Assembly (NCBI RefSeq): GCF_003286085.1
Contig: NW_020825294.1
Location: 3,906,001 to 3,970,000, forward strand
Reading direction: 5' to 3'
DNA length: 64,000 nt
Source of the DNA: Drosophila persimilis
Taxonomy: Eukaryota > Arthropoda > Insecta > Diptera > Drosophilidae
Positions 44,301 to 58,022 of this stretch are shown here, piece after piece. Numbering within the stretch: position 1 is the stretch's first letter; every line of letters begins with the position of its first letter. A program made the translations under genes and the position numbers. The notes beneath the pieces were generated by a model. That model had not been told where the DNA came from, searched no databases, and saw only the letters and a list, made by a program, of their open reading frames with translations.

Positions 44301-45301
44301 AGTGGGGGGTATGTGGGGTCTCTTTTGCTTAAAGTATGATTGCAAGTGTGAAAATATATATGCTAAACGTGCCCCGCCATCACCATGTGTGTGTGTATGT
44401 ATGTGTGTCCCTCCCAACCGTTGGCCGTTGCGCTTCATGCGTTTTTGTTTTATGACGCGGCAACGTGCTCGGAAAATGAAAAGCACTTGACGCGCAGCCA
44501 AAGTGCTGAACTTGGCGGTCCTCTGCTTCACTCCCCATCCACACAGAACGTTCATCAGACCCCAGTAGACTTCACAGTCTCACAGTTGGTCCTCCCCACA
44601 CATGCCAAATCGTAAAATGCTTCATTCTTTTGTTTTTTTTTTTTCCGCTTTACTGTTAAAGTTTTTTGATACTCTATTTGAAGGGTTTATCTAATAGATA
44701 GCTCCGTTAGAAGAAGAAATATAAAATTTTGTACTTAAAGCTGAACTATTTTCAACCCCAATTTGGTATATAACAAAAAAATTAAAAGAAGTATTATGCA
44801 GAAAAATCATATCTATTCGATTGTAGAATCTGGCAGCGATCGGATCATTATTATAGTCCGAAAGAATAAAACGGGTCGTTTTTTTCTATTTGAGCACACG
44901 GACTTCTAATAATTTTTTTTGTCAGATAAACGTGTTTTTGATTGCATACTTTTAGGACGCGTAGGCTGTTGGCAGACCTATTTCCGGAAAGAGTATTTTC
45001 TCAGCAGTCGAAAAGACACACACATATCTTCTATATGTTTTTTTTTACTCATTCCTCACTGTTTTTTATGCGAAGTGCGCTCTGGCCTGTAAATGGTTTG
45101 TCGCCTTGGCTTTTTCTTACTCCTATTTACTACCATTCCATTCTCATTTGTTCGAACAATTTAAGAAATTTTTGCCTCCCATATCACCCATCTAAAGGAA
45201 CGCAGAACAGAGAGAAGAACTATGCCATGCCATGAGCAAAGTTTATAGTAAATAAAGTATGATTGTCTATTGTCGAATACTTGTCGGTGTCTTTGTTGGT
45301 T

Positions 45302-45308
45302 TATAAAA
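45302..45308 (+). promoter_or_regulatory. conserved TATA-like word upstream of array copy 1
   Basis: TATAAAA occurs inside a block repeated before all three array genes (also 51441-51447 and 58374-58380), after AGTTTATAGTAAATAAAGTATG and before a conserved CTTGCCGTGTCTGTG. It is about 380 bp upstream of the start codon, so either the leader is long or it is interrupted by an intron. Confidence 0.35.
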
Positions 45309-45684
45309 ATTCAGCACTCAATTTGCTGCTTGCCGTGTCTGTGTGTTTTGACTTAATTTCATTTGATTTAAATGGATTTTGTAAATGCGAATGGAAATGG
45401 AAATTGGAGCTCTGCGTTAAGTCGTTTTCCGTATTGCTCACTCGTTGATAATTGTGGGGATGTGTCCTTTTGTTTGCTGTTGTGTGGTCAACAAATTACC
45501 AGCTGTGCCAGGCTTTTGTTCCTTTCTGGACTCGTATTTGAATTGCAATTTTAGCTTTTTTGTTTTTGTTTGGCTCTTTGATTACCTGCTCTTCACATTC
45601 CCATTGCCTCTTGAGTCAAATGGAAATGTATTACAAAAACAAATATGGAACAAGTATTTATAAATTTTGAGAGAAGTTTGTATA

Positions 45685-48600
45685 ATGCAAAGACTCCTGT
45701 GCTTCATGATGACATCGATATCGATGATGTGGTTTATGTATCATGGTAGTGCCCAAAATGAGGGAAGCCAATGGGACCTTGAAGGGGATAACATTGAAGC
45801 AACCTCTAATCAATCGGCACAAAGCTCCATACAAATACAAAAAATACCCGAAAGATATCGTAACTTTTTGAATTGGAGTAACAAAGTCCAGAATTACATA
45901 AAGACATTTCCTGAAACGAGAAATCAATTTTATAATGAAGAGCAACGAATCAAAACACTTTGGGATCCTGCTTACAATGAAAGCCTTAATTATCGGGAAA
46001 ACCAAAAAGCATACTCCAGGAGGATGAAACGGCAAGGAAAACGTAAAGATATTACGTATCCCCTAGAAAATCATATGGTATTCAATCGTCATCCGATTTA
46101 TGGCAGACTTTATCACATTGTCGTCATGATGCCCAGCCTAGGCACTGAAAAATTTGTTTTGACCTTGGCGGCCGATACGAATGATTATCTGATCGATGAG
46201 ATAGTGACTGTGCCCAACGGTAAGCCAAATCCTTGGCGTTACACCAAAAAATTGCCATCGATATTGAGAATGTATGGCATTCGTGTTACCAGGCTGCCGT
46301 ACAGAAGTGGCTACTACTATCACACGCGTGCCACTTACTTCAACTCCCATCAGCGTTACGTGTACATCATGACTAGGGCTTTTAAGAATCGAAAAAAACA
46401 TTTGGCACGCAAAGCACGACGTGGTATCAAAATAATATTTCCAAAATCCATGAGTTGTGATCCGATGTTGAATCTTCCCTTCTGCAAGAATCCCGATGAA
46501 CCCATAGATGTCTCACCCCGGAGTCACTTGCAATTCTTTGCCGAATTAGGAGACGAATGCGACAGTTTTGAATACGATCATGTGGATTGGAATTTTTACG
46601 ATATGAGCGAGAATCGTAATCAATTTTTGTTCTTAATATTAATGTTCATGCTAATATCTATATACCACACACAGATCTGATTGGTCATGCGGGTATAACC
46701 AAGGGCCTTGTGCTCAAGATACCACCATATAAGATCAAATTTAAATACAATCCACGTTTGGTACGTTTTCTATTTCTCTTGCGTGTAAATGCGATTATAA
46801 ACGGCGTGAATTGTGTGGCAAGGGTAAGTAAATATTTACGTACAGATGATCGATCACAAATGATTATCTGATTTCACATTTAGTGTTATGTACGAATGGT
46901 CGCACTTCAAGTGGAACCAAGAATCCGGGGCAACATTTTTCGACGGGCCAATTCAGCACGTGAGATTGTGATGGATGGCAGAGAAAGTAGAGACAGATCG
47001 AGGGCACGGACAGAAGATTATTCCAGAAAATTCCTTTGGGGCTGTGTCAGCGTAGATGATCCTAAAAATAAGTACTGCCGTCCAAAAATGAGTACTAGTG
47101 AGTACGTTACGAATACTACTTAAGCACACAAACTCTCAATCAAAAATCCTGAAATGGGATACTCCACAGAGGAAAAGATAAAAATACCACCAAATGCACT
47201 GAAACCGGGCAAATTCTATAACTACAGTTTAACATTGTATTCGCGAATGGATTTCCGAGTCTATGCCACGGAATATCAAATGCTGGAAGTTGTCAAGCAA
47301 CGTACAATCACGCCAAACATACGTTGCCATCGAAATTGCTATATGAAAACGTATGCCCCTATCGACAGCTTCCACTTTTCGGGTGAATGTGCCGATTGTG
47401 ATTCAGAGGTTTATTTCTATAGATGGTATGTGACAGTGCCAGGGGGACAGCCAAAAATAGAGTCAAGATCTAGAAATCTTGTAGCACGGCATACTGAGCC
47501 GAAGCTAAAGATACGACTGGAGATCGTGCTAAGGAATGGTGTCTCCGGAGAGGCACATTTCTTATTGATACGAAACGATGGACCACAGAATGGAGAATGC
47601 ACGATATTCCCACATAAAGGAATAGAGGCCCATACATACTTTTACGTGCCCTGCGTACACTTCGAAACGAAGTATCCACCATTACAATTTAGGTATACAG
47701 TTGCAATGAAAGTCATCGACTCGAATGTACCCTACCCACTGTTCAAATTGACTCTACCGTCCACCAACGAGTTACATGTATCGATATGCGATTACCTTGA
47801 CATGTGCATCGATGTAGATCTTAAGGTCACAGTGCTTAAAACCAAAAGAATAGGTGAATACAACGCAAACAATACGCTTAAGCATCTTTCGGATCTGCAG
47901 AACTATATAAGTGAGGTGCCGTACTTGCTGTCGCGTGGTAGATGGAACAAGGCCTACGTCAAGACACTGGTGGCTATTCAGAAGATTGAAACATCTGCCG
48001 AGGGCACAGAGCTCTACGAATACTTAGAAAGGGGAACCATAATAACGGGTGCACAGCTCGAACAGCTCTCAGTGTTGGCCTGTGAAGTTGTTGAACGTTT
48101 GATGCCCATGGACTATAAAGAAGCAGCCATGGTTGCTCAAATATTTACACGAATGAGCGTGGTGTTTGAGCAGATAATCCAAGACATCGAATGGCTACAT
48201 CGGGCAGCGTACAACGCGCTCACCGAGCACCACTTCTTTTTCGTGTCCACACTGGCCATGCCAACGGAAAAGCATCCACCGGCGCAGTGCAAGACCCATG
48301 ATGAAAATTGTAACATGGGTCAGAGTTTGGGTGCAGAGAGGAAGTTTGAGATGGATGTTGATCCGGTCACCCTGAAGCGCATAAATTGGTGGCTATTCGA
48401 AACATGGTATCTGTACAAATGTGTATACTATCTGGGTGTTCTCGGCACCAAGCGACACCATCCCTACGATAGTGCTTTGTCAATGTTCCAGGGCGGCATT
48501 TCCTATCAAATGAATGTAACAGAGGTAACAGAACCTATCGAAAATTTAACTGTAAATACCGTTGATGATTTGTTCCATGTTCACATCTCGGCGGAGCTCC

Positions 48601-51078
48601 TTGAGGAGCTACGGGACCTACTGGCTGATCCCGCAGTGCTCTTTCAGATCATATCGCAGCAGAACGTTCACAACATGTACTGGTGGTATCCGGAGCCATT
48701 GCCGTCGGAGACAAATGTACTCATTGTTCATGCGTACAGTCCCAAAAAGAACTACCCTATGGGGGCGCGATTACCGCTTAAAAATCCGTTGAATTATTAC
48801 TTGAACATTTCCAAATTCAGTGCGAATCCAGAGTTCGTCAAATGGATGGCCAACAGCACCATCGAGAGCCACTCTCACATACACGTTTATAAGATACCCT
48901 TGAGATCGAAAAGTGTGTTGGCTGTGCGCATCGTTCTTGTTACAGAGGACACACTTATTTTTATATCTATGCACAAAAAACCAAAAATGCACGAAATCAG
49001 AGAAAGCGCTTGCCACATAACGCCAAATATGAAAGGTAAACGAATTTGGATGACGAACAACTGCCCAGGCACTTCCATTGCCTATGTGGGTGTACTCAGT
49101 AGAGAGCATAAGCTCAAAGATGATCAAAATGATAATAGACATGACGAGTCGTCAAGGAGGAGTCCAGTAAAGGTAGGAAAAGCTCAAAAAAACAGAGGTT
49201 TGTTTTTTACTGATCTTAATCGATTTCATTCCTATTTTGAACCAAATTGAGATTTCGGATACTTTTTATTTTTTCGATAGATTACTTTAATTTTTAAAAT
49301 TTAATTTAGTTTACTTTTTGTTGATTTTTTAATTTTGATACCCGGAACTCGGAAAGTATAGAGGTATCCTAGAGTTTTATTGAAAGTGGGTATGTCTAAC
49401 ACCCAAAAAACACATATATATTTATTCTTGATCAGCATCAATAGCCGAGACGACCGAGTCTGTTTGTCCGTCTGTCCGTCCCTATCAGGGATACGCAGCG
49501 CCCGACGACTCTCTCAGACTGATTTTCTGTCTCTCTCGCACGCACTCTTTGTCGTGTCGTTCAATATTATCGGCGTCTGCCGGAAGAGAGCCATACTGAC
49601 TAAGTATCGGGTATAAATGTAGAGTTGCGGTCCCCGCAGCAACACACAACTTTCCCCCTCGTTTACTTTATTGATTATTTATATTTTTTCGTACATAATT
49701 ATTTTTTTTTTAATTTAAATTTTTTATATATGTATGTACATATGCTAAGGTTTATTTATAAATATTTTATTTTATTAAGAAAGTTTTTTGTCGGATAGTT
49801 TTTTTAAATTTTATTTCATTACATTTATTCTTAGTTTTTAATTTATTTATTTTTAAATTTGATGTGTTTTTTTTTATTTATCTCATATCCTTGAAATTTA
49901 TATTTGCGATAACTAATATCTATGTATTCTTCCACATCCTCATTCTGCAGAAATCAATTAAAAATGGTCTCAATTATTCGATTCTCCTTGAGTCATATCA
50001 GTGCAACTTTTGGTTGAATCGCTCGTTGAACCCCGGTTGGAGTTCAGAATATTGCACCACAAAATTAGAAAATAGGGATGGCATTTTTGTCGAATGCACC
50101 TGCGATATCCTCGGATCGCAAGCCGCGCGCATATTTCCCGTTGCCGCCGAACGACATATTACGGTGTTAGTCTTTCCCATACTGGAGACAAATTGGTATA
50201 TGTTTGCCTTGTTTGCGATGCTACTCCTACTGCTTTTGGTGGTACTTTTTACGTATATCAGTCGTATGGGCGACCTGGTGCGTCGGCCTATCCAGCAGTG
50301 CCAGAAGAAGCATGTACGGTTCAAGAAGGACATGACGTTTAATCCGGAAAAGGCAATACTTGTACTGATCAAAACTGGCGGTCATGAGTTCGCTGGAACC
50401 ACTTCCAACATCAAATTCTACTTTAAATCGAACAATGGCAGACAGTCCTCGTACATGATATCACAGGATCCGATGCGACCACGTCTCGTACGGAATAGTA
50501 TCAATAAAATAAGCATGCCTGGCGATAGCGTGCAAATACCCACCCGTCTGGCCCTTGGAATCGAACGGAATGGACGGTATCCGAGATGGTATTGCCGGAC
50601 GGTGTCTATTGCCCAATTGGAGAATGATATGGAGCAACTTTTTATTGTCGAGAGATGGATCGAGGAGGGGCACACGCCCTTCATTCATTCCCCCTACTTC
50701 ACACACTCGGCAAGAGCAAGGCCCGTGAAGTCCTGGACGCGACGTTTCCGGAACAGTTTCGAGGAGCGTTTCATCAATTGGTTTTTTATCAACCCCATGA
50801 CGGGGCCCTGGCTAAGCCGCAATACCCTCTTTGCGATGACAAGCTTTGAACGCTCCTGCGTTTGGATTTGTAATGTCAGTCTAACGATTCTCCTGGTCAG
50901 TCTCTACTTTGGAGCCTCTCCGTTTGAGCCGGTCATCGAGGAGTCCCTCAAAGATGAAAAGACTAGTCTAAAACTGAAGGAAGTTCTCATCCTAGGGGCA
51001 TATTCTGTTGTTATTGGAATCAGTGTGCTCTTGTTCTTTGAGTTTGCGATCATGCGTTGTCTCTGGCGACGGCATTGA
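45685..51078 (+). CDS. polycystin-1-like protein, array copy 1 (5 exons)
   Basis: Exons 45685-46615, 46675-46823, 46884-47097, 47170-49172 and 49951-51078 join with matching phases to give 1474 residues. Order: signal peptide (residues 1-24); a furin-like site RRMKRQGKR near residue 115; a large extracellular region with a REJ-like part in exon 4 (IRCHRNCYMKTYAPIDSFHF, then CADCDSEVYFYRWY); a GPS-like motif in exon 5 (CNFWLNRSLNPGWSSEYC, then ECTCDILGS); membrane span 1 (about 1183-1206); a PLAT domain (about 1230-1345; GHEFAGTTSNIKFYFKS); and two spans near the C-terminus. Polycystin-1 relatives act as surface receptors or cation-channel partners. Here only three spans follow instead of eleven, and the GPS lacks the usual HL-T/S cut. 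AATAAA lies at 51103. Intron 4 holds a DINE-1-like remnant. Confidence 0.85.
49336..49661. mobile_element. DINE-1/INE-1-like Helitron remnant in intron 4 of copy 1
   Basis: Begins near GATACCCGGAACTCGG, has the core TTCTTGATCAGCATCAATAG and a GTC-rich tract (TGTCCGTCTGTCCGTC), and ends AAATGTAGAGTTGCGGTCC and TTCCCCCTCG. These phrases are characteristic of Drosophila INE-1. It is non-coding and shorter than the element in copies 2 and 3. Confidence 0.75.
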
Positions 51079-51812
51079 AATGGAAAATTCTAAAGGAATG
51101 GGAATAAAAGAGAAAATGGAACCTGTTTTGGGTATTCCTCTGTTCCCGGTATACGGCTAATGGATTTTTCCATGGATAATTAATAATAATAATAATAATT
51201 ACCTTACCCAGAATCCGAAAAGCAAGAACGCAAACACACTCACACACAAAAAAATGTTTGCCCTTTAAACACCTGGCATTTGAGTCCTATTATTACCAGA
51301 TAAACGCACTTTTGATTGTATACTTTTAGGAAACAACCCATAGAAACGCAGAGAAGAACTATGCCATGCCATGTGTAAAGTTTATAGTAAATAAAGTATG
51401 TTTGTTTGTTGTCGAATACTTACCGTTTTTTTCGGCGGCTTATAAAAATGCAGCACACCATTTCCTGCTTGCCGTGTCTGTGTTTTTTGACATAATTTCA
51501 TTTGATTTAAATGGATTTTTTAAATGCAAATGAAAATGGTAATTGGAGTGGGAAAAATGATTGGAGCTCTGGGTTAAGTCTTGTTCTTTGTTGCTCTCTT
51601 GTTGATAATTGTGGGGATGTGTAAATTACCAGCTGTACCAGACCATTTCTCCTTTCTGGACTAGTATTTGGCACTTGTATGCTTTTTTGGCCTTTGGACC
51701 GGTGCTTCCCATTCGCATTGCCTCTTGAGTCAACTGGAAAAATATGACAAAAACAAATGTCTACACAAATATGGATTCCAAGTATTGATAAATTTTTAGA
51801 GAAGTTTGTACT
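51079..51812. other. spacer between array copies 1 and 2
   Basis: The first 170 bases (3' UTR of copy 1, AATAAA at 51103, an AAT microsatellite at 51180-51199) match those after copy 2. From about 51296 the sequence repeats the upstream block of copy 1 (from about 44920), including the AACTATGCCATGCCATG word and the TATA-like word at 51441. The duplication junction therefore lies near 51290. Confidence 0.6.
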
Positions 51813-54800
51813 ATGCAATACTATCTGTGCCTCATGATGACATCGATATCGATGATGTGGTTCGTGGTTCGTAGTGCCCAAAATGAGGGAAGCCAATGGG
51901 ACCTTGAAGGGGATAACATTGAATCAACCTCCAATCAATCGGCACACAGCTTCATGCAAATACAAAAAATACCCGAAAGATATCGTAACTTTTTGAATTG
52001 GAATAACGAGGTCCAGAATAACATGAAGACCATTCCTGCAAAGCGAAATCCATTTCATAATGAAGAGCAAAGAATCAAAAGACTTTGGGATCCTGCCAAC
52101 AATGAAAGCCTTGATTATCGGGAAAACCAAAAAGCATTCTCCAGGAGGAGGAAACGGCAAGGGAAACGTAGAAATATTACGTATCCCCTTGAACCTCACA
52201 TGGAGTTCAATCGTCATCCGATTTATGGCAGACTTTATCACATTATCGTCATGATGCCCAGCCTGGGCGATGAAAAATTTATAATGACCTTGACGGCCGA
52301 TACGAATGATTATCTGATCGATGAGATAGTGACTGTGCCCAACGGTAAGCCAAATCCTTGGCGTTACACCAATAAATTGCCTTGGATATTGAGAAAGTAT
52401 GGCATTCGTGTTACCAGGCTGCCGTACAGAAGTGGCTACTACTATCAAACACATGCCAGTTACTTCAACTCTCATCAGCGTTACGTTTATATCCTCATTA
52501 CGGCGTTCAATAATCGAAAAAAAAATTTGGCACGCAAGGCACGACGTGATATCAAAATAATATTCCCAAAAGCTATGAGTTGTGACCCGATGTTTAATCT
52601 GCCTTTCTGCAAGGATCCCAATGAACCTATAGAAGTCTCACCCCGGAGTCATTTGCAATTCTCTGCCGAGTTAGGAGACGAATGCGAGAGTTTTGAATAC
52701 GATCATGTGGATTGGAACTTTTATGATATAAGAGAGACACGTAATGAATATTTGTTCTTAATATTAATATTCATACTATAATCTAGCTACTACACCCAGA
52801 ATTGATTGGTCATGCGGGTGTCACCAAAGGCCTGACGCTCAAGCTACCACCGTATAAGATTAAATATAAATACAATCCAATGCTCGGAAAATTTGTGTTT
52901 ATTTTGCGAGTAAATGCAATTATAAATGGCGTGAATTGTGTGGCAAGGGTATGTAAATATTTACAGAGAGATGATCGATACAAAATTATGATCTGAGATC
53001 CCATTTAGTGTTACGTACGAATGCTCGCACCTCTAGTGGAACCGAGAATCCGGGGTAACATGAATCGTATGGTCAATGTCGAGCGTGAGATTGTGATGGA
53101 TGCCAGTAGAAGTCGAGACAGATCGAGGAAACGAGCAGAAGATAATTCCAGGATATTCATTTGGGGCTGTGTCAGCGTAGATGATCCGACAAATAAGTAC
53201 TGTCGTCAAGACATGAGTACTAGTGAGTACGTTACGAATACTACTTAAGCACACAAACTCTCAATCAAAAATCCTGAAATGGGATACTCCACAGAGGAAA
53301 AGATAATAATACCACCAAATTCATTGAAACTCGGCAGTTTCTATAACTACAGTTTGACAATGGTTTCGCGAATGGATTACCGCGTATATGTCACGGTATA
53401 TCAAATGTTGGAAGTTGTCAAGCATCGTACCATCACGGCACATATACTTTGCCATCGAAATTGCTATATGAAAACGTATGCCCCCATCGATAGTTTCCAC
53501 TTGTCGGGTCAATGTGTTGATTGTGATTCAAAGATTTATCGCTATAGATGGTATTTGACTTTCCCTGGGGATGAGACAAGCTGGTCCGTGTCAACAACTA
53601 AAAATCTTGTAACGCAACATACTGTGGAGGAGCTGCTGATAACACTGGTGATCATACTGAAGGATGGGCTCACGGGTTCGGCGAATTTAATAATGAAACG
53701 AAACGATGGACCACAGAATGGAGAATGCCATATATTTCCACTCAGTGGAATAGAGGCCCATACATACTTTTACGTGCCTTGCCAAAACTTCGAAACCAAA
53801 TATCCACCATTACAATATAGGTATACAGTCGAAATGAACGTCATCGACTCGAATGTACCCTATCCACTGTACAAATTGACACTACCGTCCACCAACGAGT
53901 TAAATGTATCTATATGCGATTACCTTGACATGTGCATAGAAGTACAACTTAAGGTCACAGTGGTTAAAACCAAAAGAATAGGTGAATATAACGAAAACAA
54001 TACGCTAAAGCATCTTTCGGATCTGAAGAACTATATAAGTAAGGTGCCGTACTTGTTGACGCGTGGTAGATGGAACAAGGCCTACGTCATGACACTGGTG
54101 GCTATGCAGAGGATTGAAACACCATCCGAGGGCAGAGTGGTCTACGAATATCTAGACAAAGGAAACATAATAACAGGTGCACAGCTCGAACAGCTCTCAG
54201 TGTTGGCCTGTCAAGCTATTGACCGTTTGAATCCCATGGAATATAAGGAAGCAGGAATGGTTGCACAAATATTTACACGAATGAGCCAGGTATTCGAGCA
54301 GATAATCCAAGACATCGAATGGCTACATCGGGCAGCGTACAACGCGCTCACCGATCATCACTTATTTTTCATGTTCAGACTGGCCATGCGAACGGAGAAG
54401 CATCCGCCGGCACAGTGCAAAACCCATGATGAAAATTGTAACATGGGTCAGAATTTGGGTGCAGAGAGGAAACTTGAAGCAGAATTGGATCCGGTCACAC
54501 TGCATCGCGTCAATTGGTGGCTATTGGAAACATGGTATCTGTATAAATGTGTATACTATCTGGGTGTTCTCGGCACCAAGCGACACCATCCCTACGATAG
54601 AGCTCTGTCCACGTTTCAGGGCGGCATTTCCTATCAAATGAATGTAATTGAGGTAATAGAACCTATCGAAAATTTAACTGTAAACACCGTTGATGATATG
54701 TTCCTTGTTCGCATTTCGGCGGAGCTCCTTAAGGAGCTACGAGACCTACTGGCTGATCCCGCAGTGCTCTTTCAGATCATATCGCAGCAGAACGTTCACA

Positions 54801-57800
54801 ACATGTACTGGTGGTATCCGGAGCCATTGCCATCGGAGACTAATGTACTCATTGTTCATGCCTACAGTCCTAAAAAGAACTACCCTATGGGGGCGCGTTT
54901 ACCGCTTAATAATCCGTTGAATTATCACTTGAACATATCCAAATTCAGTGCGAATCCAGAGTTCGTCAAATGGATGGCCAACAGCACCATTGAGGGTCAC
55001 TCTCAAATACACTACTATAAGATACCCTTGAAGTCGAAAAGCGTGTTGGCTGTGCGCATCGTTCATGTCACAGAGGAAATACGTATTTTCATGAGTTTGA
55101 ATCAAATACCAAAAATGCACGAAATCAGGGAAAAAGCTTGCCACATAACGCCAAACATGAAAGGTAAACGCATTTGGATGACGAACAACTGCCCAGGCAC
55201 TTCCATTGCCTATGTGGGTGTACTCAGTAGAGAGCATAAGCTCGAAGATGATCAAAATGATAATAGACATCGCAAGCCGAGTAAAGTAAAAGTAAGAAAA
55301 GCTCGAAAAACAGAGGTTTTATATTACATGCGATTTCATTGTTATATTTTTACATTTTTTAAATATTATTGTACCCGATACTCTAAATGAGTTTGGGTAA
55401 AAATGGATGTGTGTAACGTCCAGAAGGAATCATTTCCGACCCCATAAAGTGTATATATTCTTGATCAGCATCAATAGCCGAGTCGATTGAGTCATGTCTG
55501 TCTGTCCGTCTTTCCGTCTGTCCGACCGTATGAGCGCCTAGTGCTCAAAGACTATAAGAGCTAGAGCAACGACATTTTATATCCGGACTTTTGTGATATG
55601 TCACTGTTACAAGTATATTTCAAAACTTCGCCTCGCCCACTTCCGCCCCCACAAAAGGCGAAGATCTGTTGCATTCACAATTTCAAAGACACGAGAAAAA
55701 AAAAAAACGCAGAATCGTGAAGGATGCCCATATCTTCTAGACTGCAAAATCTGAACCAGATCGTATAATTATTATAGCCAGAATTAAGAAAACAATTTCA
55801 TTCTCTCTCGCTTTGTCTCTCTCTAGCACTCACACAAAATGTGAGTTCCTAGATCTCAGAGACTATAAGAGCTAGAGGAACCAAATTTTTATATCCAGGT
55901 TCCTTTTACGAGTGTATCTTTCTCCTTCCGCCACCATAAAGGATGAAAATGTGGTCTTCACAATTTTGAAGATAAGATAAAACAAAAAAAAAAAAAACCA
56001 AGAATCATAGAAAATTACCATTTCTAGCAGATGACCGTATCTAGATTGGATAATTTTTATCTAGAAGAAAAAAATGTAATTGCACTGGCTGCTTTCTCAC
56101 ACACTCTTCCGCGTGCAGTGTGGATGCTCTGGGGGAAGTGAGCGAGATAAAACAGCTGTGAGAATAGAAGAAAAGAAACAGATGTACAAAAATGTATAGA
56201 AAGCTGACACAGATAACACCTCTCGAACATCAAGAAAGTTGAATCAGAAAGGAGATGTTATCTGCCTATTTTGTAGAATTTTTTTTTTTTTTGAACAGCG
56301 ATACCAAAGTACATATAAAATCTATATCTATCACATATGTACATACATGCTGACTGAGGACAAGGTACTCGCAACGTTCCTGCTTGTTTTTATTTACTTA
56401 TCTTATAATCACATAAAATAGCTCCTTTAGGACTGTTCGGGTGTGAGCGGAGAAAATGTCTGTAAGCCCATTAACACTTATTCAATGTAGACCATAATAC
56501 CATTTATGGTGCATTTTTTTTTTTTTTAACCATAAAGCTTTGCCCTGTTCGATTTTTGCTCATTGAAGTAAATCCAACGGGAATTCCCGAGGAAACTTTT
56601 CAGAATGCAGAAAAACAAAGTGATCACATTTTTCGAGAGATTCTACTGTATTATTTTTAAATTTTTGTGTATTTACTTAAATGTTATTACTATTTTTCAA
56701 ATTTAATTATTATTTATTTAGCTTTTTGAATTTGATATTATATTATTTATATTTTTTTTCTTTCATTTTTTATATATTTTTAGAATTTATTGTTACCTAT
56801 TCGAATACTTTACAGTTGTTAATAAATAATATTTTTCGCAATATAGTTTACGATAACTAATATCTATATTTTCATCCACACTCTGCAGAATTCAAATAAA
56901 ATTTTTATCGATTATTCGATTCTTCTTGAGTCATATCTGTGTAACTTTTGGTCAAATCGCTCGTTGGACCCAGGTTGGAGTACAGAATATTGCACCACAA
57001 AATTAGAAAATGCGGAAGGCATTTTTGTCGAATGCACATGCAACATCCTGGGATCGCTAGCCGCGCGAATATTTCCCGTTGCCGCCGAGCGACACGTAAC
57101 GCTAGTGGTCTATCCCATACTGGAGACAAATTGGTATATGTTTGCCTTATTTGCGATGCTATTCATACTGCTGTTGTTCTTACTCCTTACGTATATCGGT
57201 CGTCTTATCGTCCATCGGCTTCGACATCTGCAGGTCCTGCAGTGCAAGCAAAAGCGTGTGCGGTTCAAGGATGAAATGACATTTGAATCGAAATTGAATA
57301 TGATTGTAGTGGTCAGAACAGGCGCTCAAGAATTTGCTGGGACCACTTCCAACATCAAATTCTACTTCAAATCGATGAGTGGGAAACAGTCCTCTTACGT
57401 CATAACACAGGATCCGCAAAAACCGCTTCTTCTACGGCATAGCGTCAATAAAATAAGCCTGCCCGGCGGTAACGTTGAAATACCCAGCCACCTGGCCTTT
57501 GGCATCGAACGGAATGGACGGTATCCGAGCTGGTATTGCCGGTCGGTGAGTGTTGTCGATTTGGAGAATGATAAGGAGCAACTGTTTATAGTCGAGAGAT
57601 GGATCGTGGAGGGGTACACGCCTTTCATTCATTCCCCCTACTTCACAAACTCGGAAAATGCAAGGCCTGTGCAATCCTGGACGCGACGTTTCCGGAACAG
57701 TTTCGAACAGCGTTTCCTCAATTGGTTTCTTATAAGCCCCATGACGGGGCCGTGGCTAAGCCGCAATACGCTCTATTCGATGACACGCCTTGAACGTTCT

Positions 57801-58022
57801 TGCGTTTGGATGTGTAATGTCAGTCTAACGATTCTCTTGGTTAGCCTTTACTTTGGACCCTCTCCGTATGAACCGATCACCGAGGAGTCCCTCAAAGATG
57901 ATAAGACTAATCTAACCATGAAGGAAGTCCTCATTCTAGGGGTATACTCTGCGGTTATTGGAATCAGTGTGCTTTTGTTCTTTGAGTTTGCGATCATGCG
58001 TTGTCTCTGGCGTCGGCATTGA
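51813..58022 (+). CDS. polycystin-1-like protein, array copy 2 (5 exons)
   Basis: Exons 51813-52740, 52800-52948, 53009-53222, 53295-55291 and 56889-58022 keep the phases of copy 1; 1473 residues. Signal peptide, furin-like site (RRRKRQGKRR), REJ-like region, GPS-like motif (WSTEYC, then ECTCNILGS), span 1, PLAT domain (AQEFAGTTSNIKFYFKS) and two final spans. It differs from copy 1 at scattered positions, most in the first part of exon 4 and the cytoplasmic loop before PLAT (RLIVHRLRHLQVLQCKQKR). All splice sites and the frame are intact, so it is probably functional. Intron 4 is about 1.6 kb, twice that of copy 1, because of a larger DINE-1-like insertion. AATAAA lies at 58047. Confidence 0.85.
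55371..56450. mobile_element. DINE-1-like Helitron remnant in intron 4 of copy 2
   Basis: Begins GTACCCGATACTC, continues CGTCCAGAAGGAATCATTTCCGACC, TTCTTGATCAGCATCAATAG and a GTC-rich tract, then repeated GAGACTATAAGAGCTAGAG segments. The same sequence begins at 62514 in copy 3. The right end is not clear. Confidence 0.7.

Larger units (their letters stand above)
39978..45184. other. non-coding stretch
   Basis: About 5.2 kb without a supported gene. Contents include a GTTCGA-rich repeat (40600-40745), TG and GT runs near 41258, C-rich tracts, an inverted repeat at 44219-44300, and two copies of ACATGTCGTGTGCATGA at about 42812 and 42892. At about 44790-44900 there is a weak match to the DINE-1-like sequence of the array introns. 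Short frames at 41205-41711 and 43191-43508 are not supported as genes. Confidence 0.5.

Noticed and set aside
46616-46680. Reading the end of the first array exon as the end of a separate secreted protein
   Set aside because: The stop lies inside a 59-bp intron; donor, acceptor and phase agree in all three copies and join exon 1 to exon 2.
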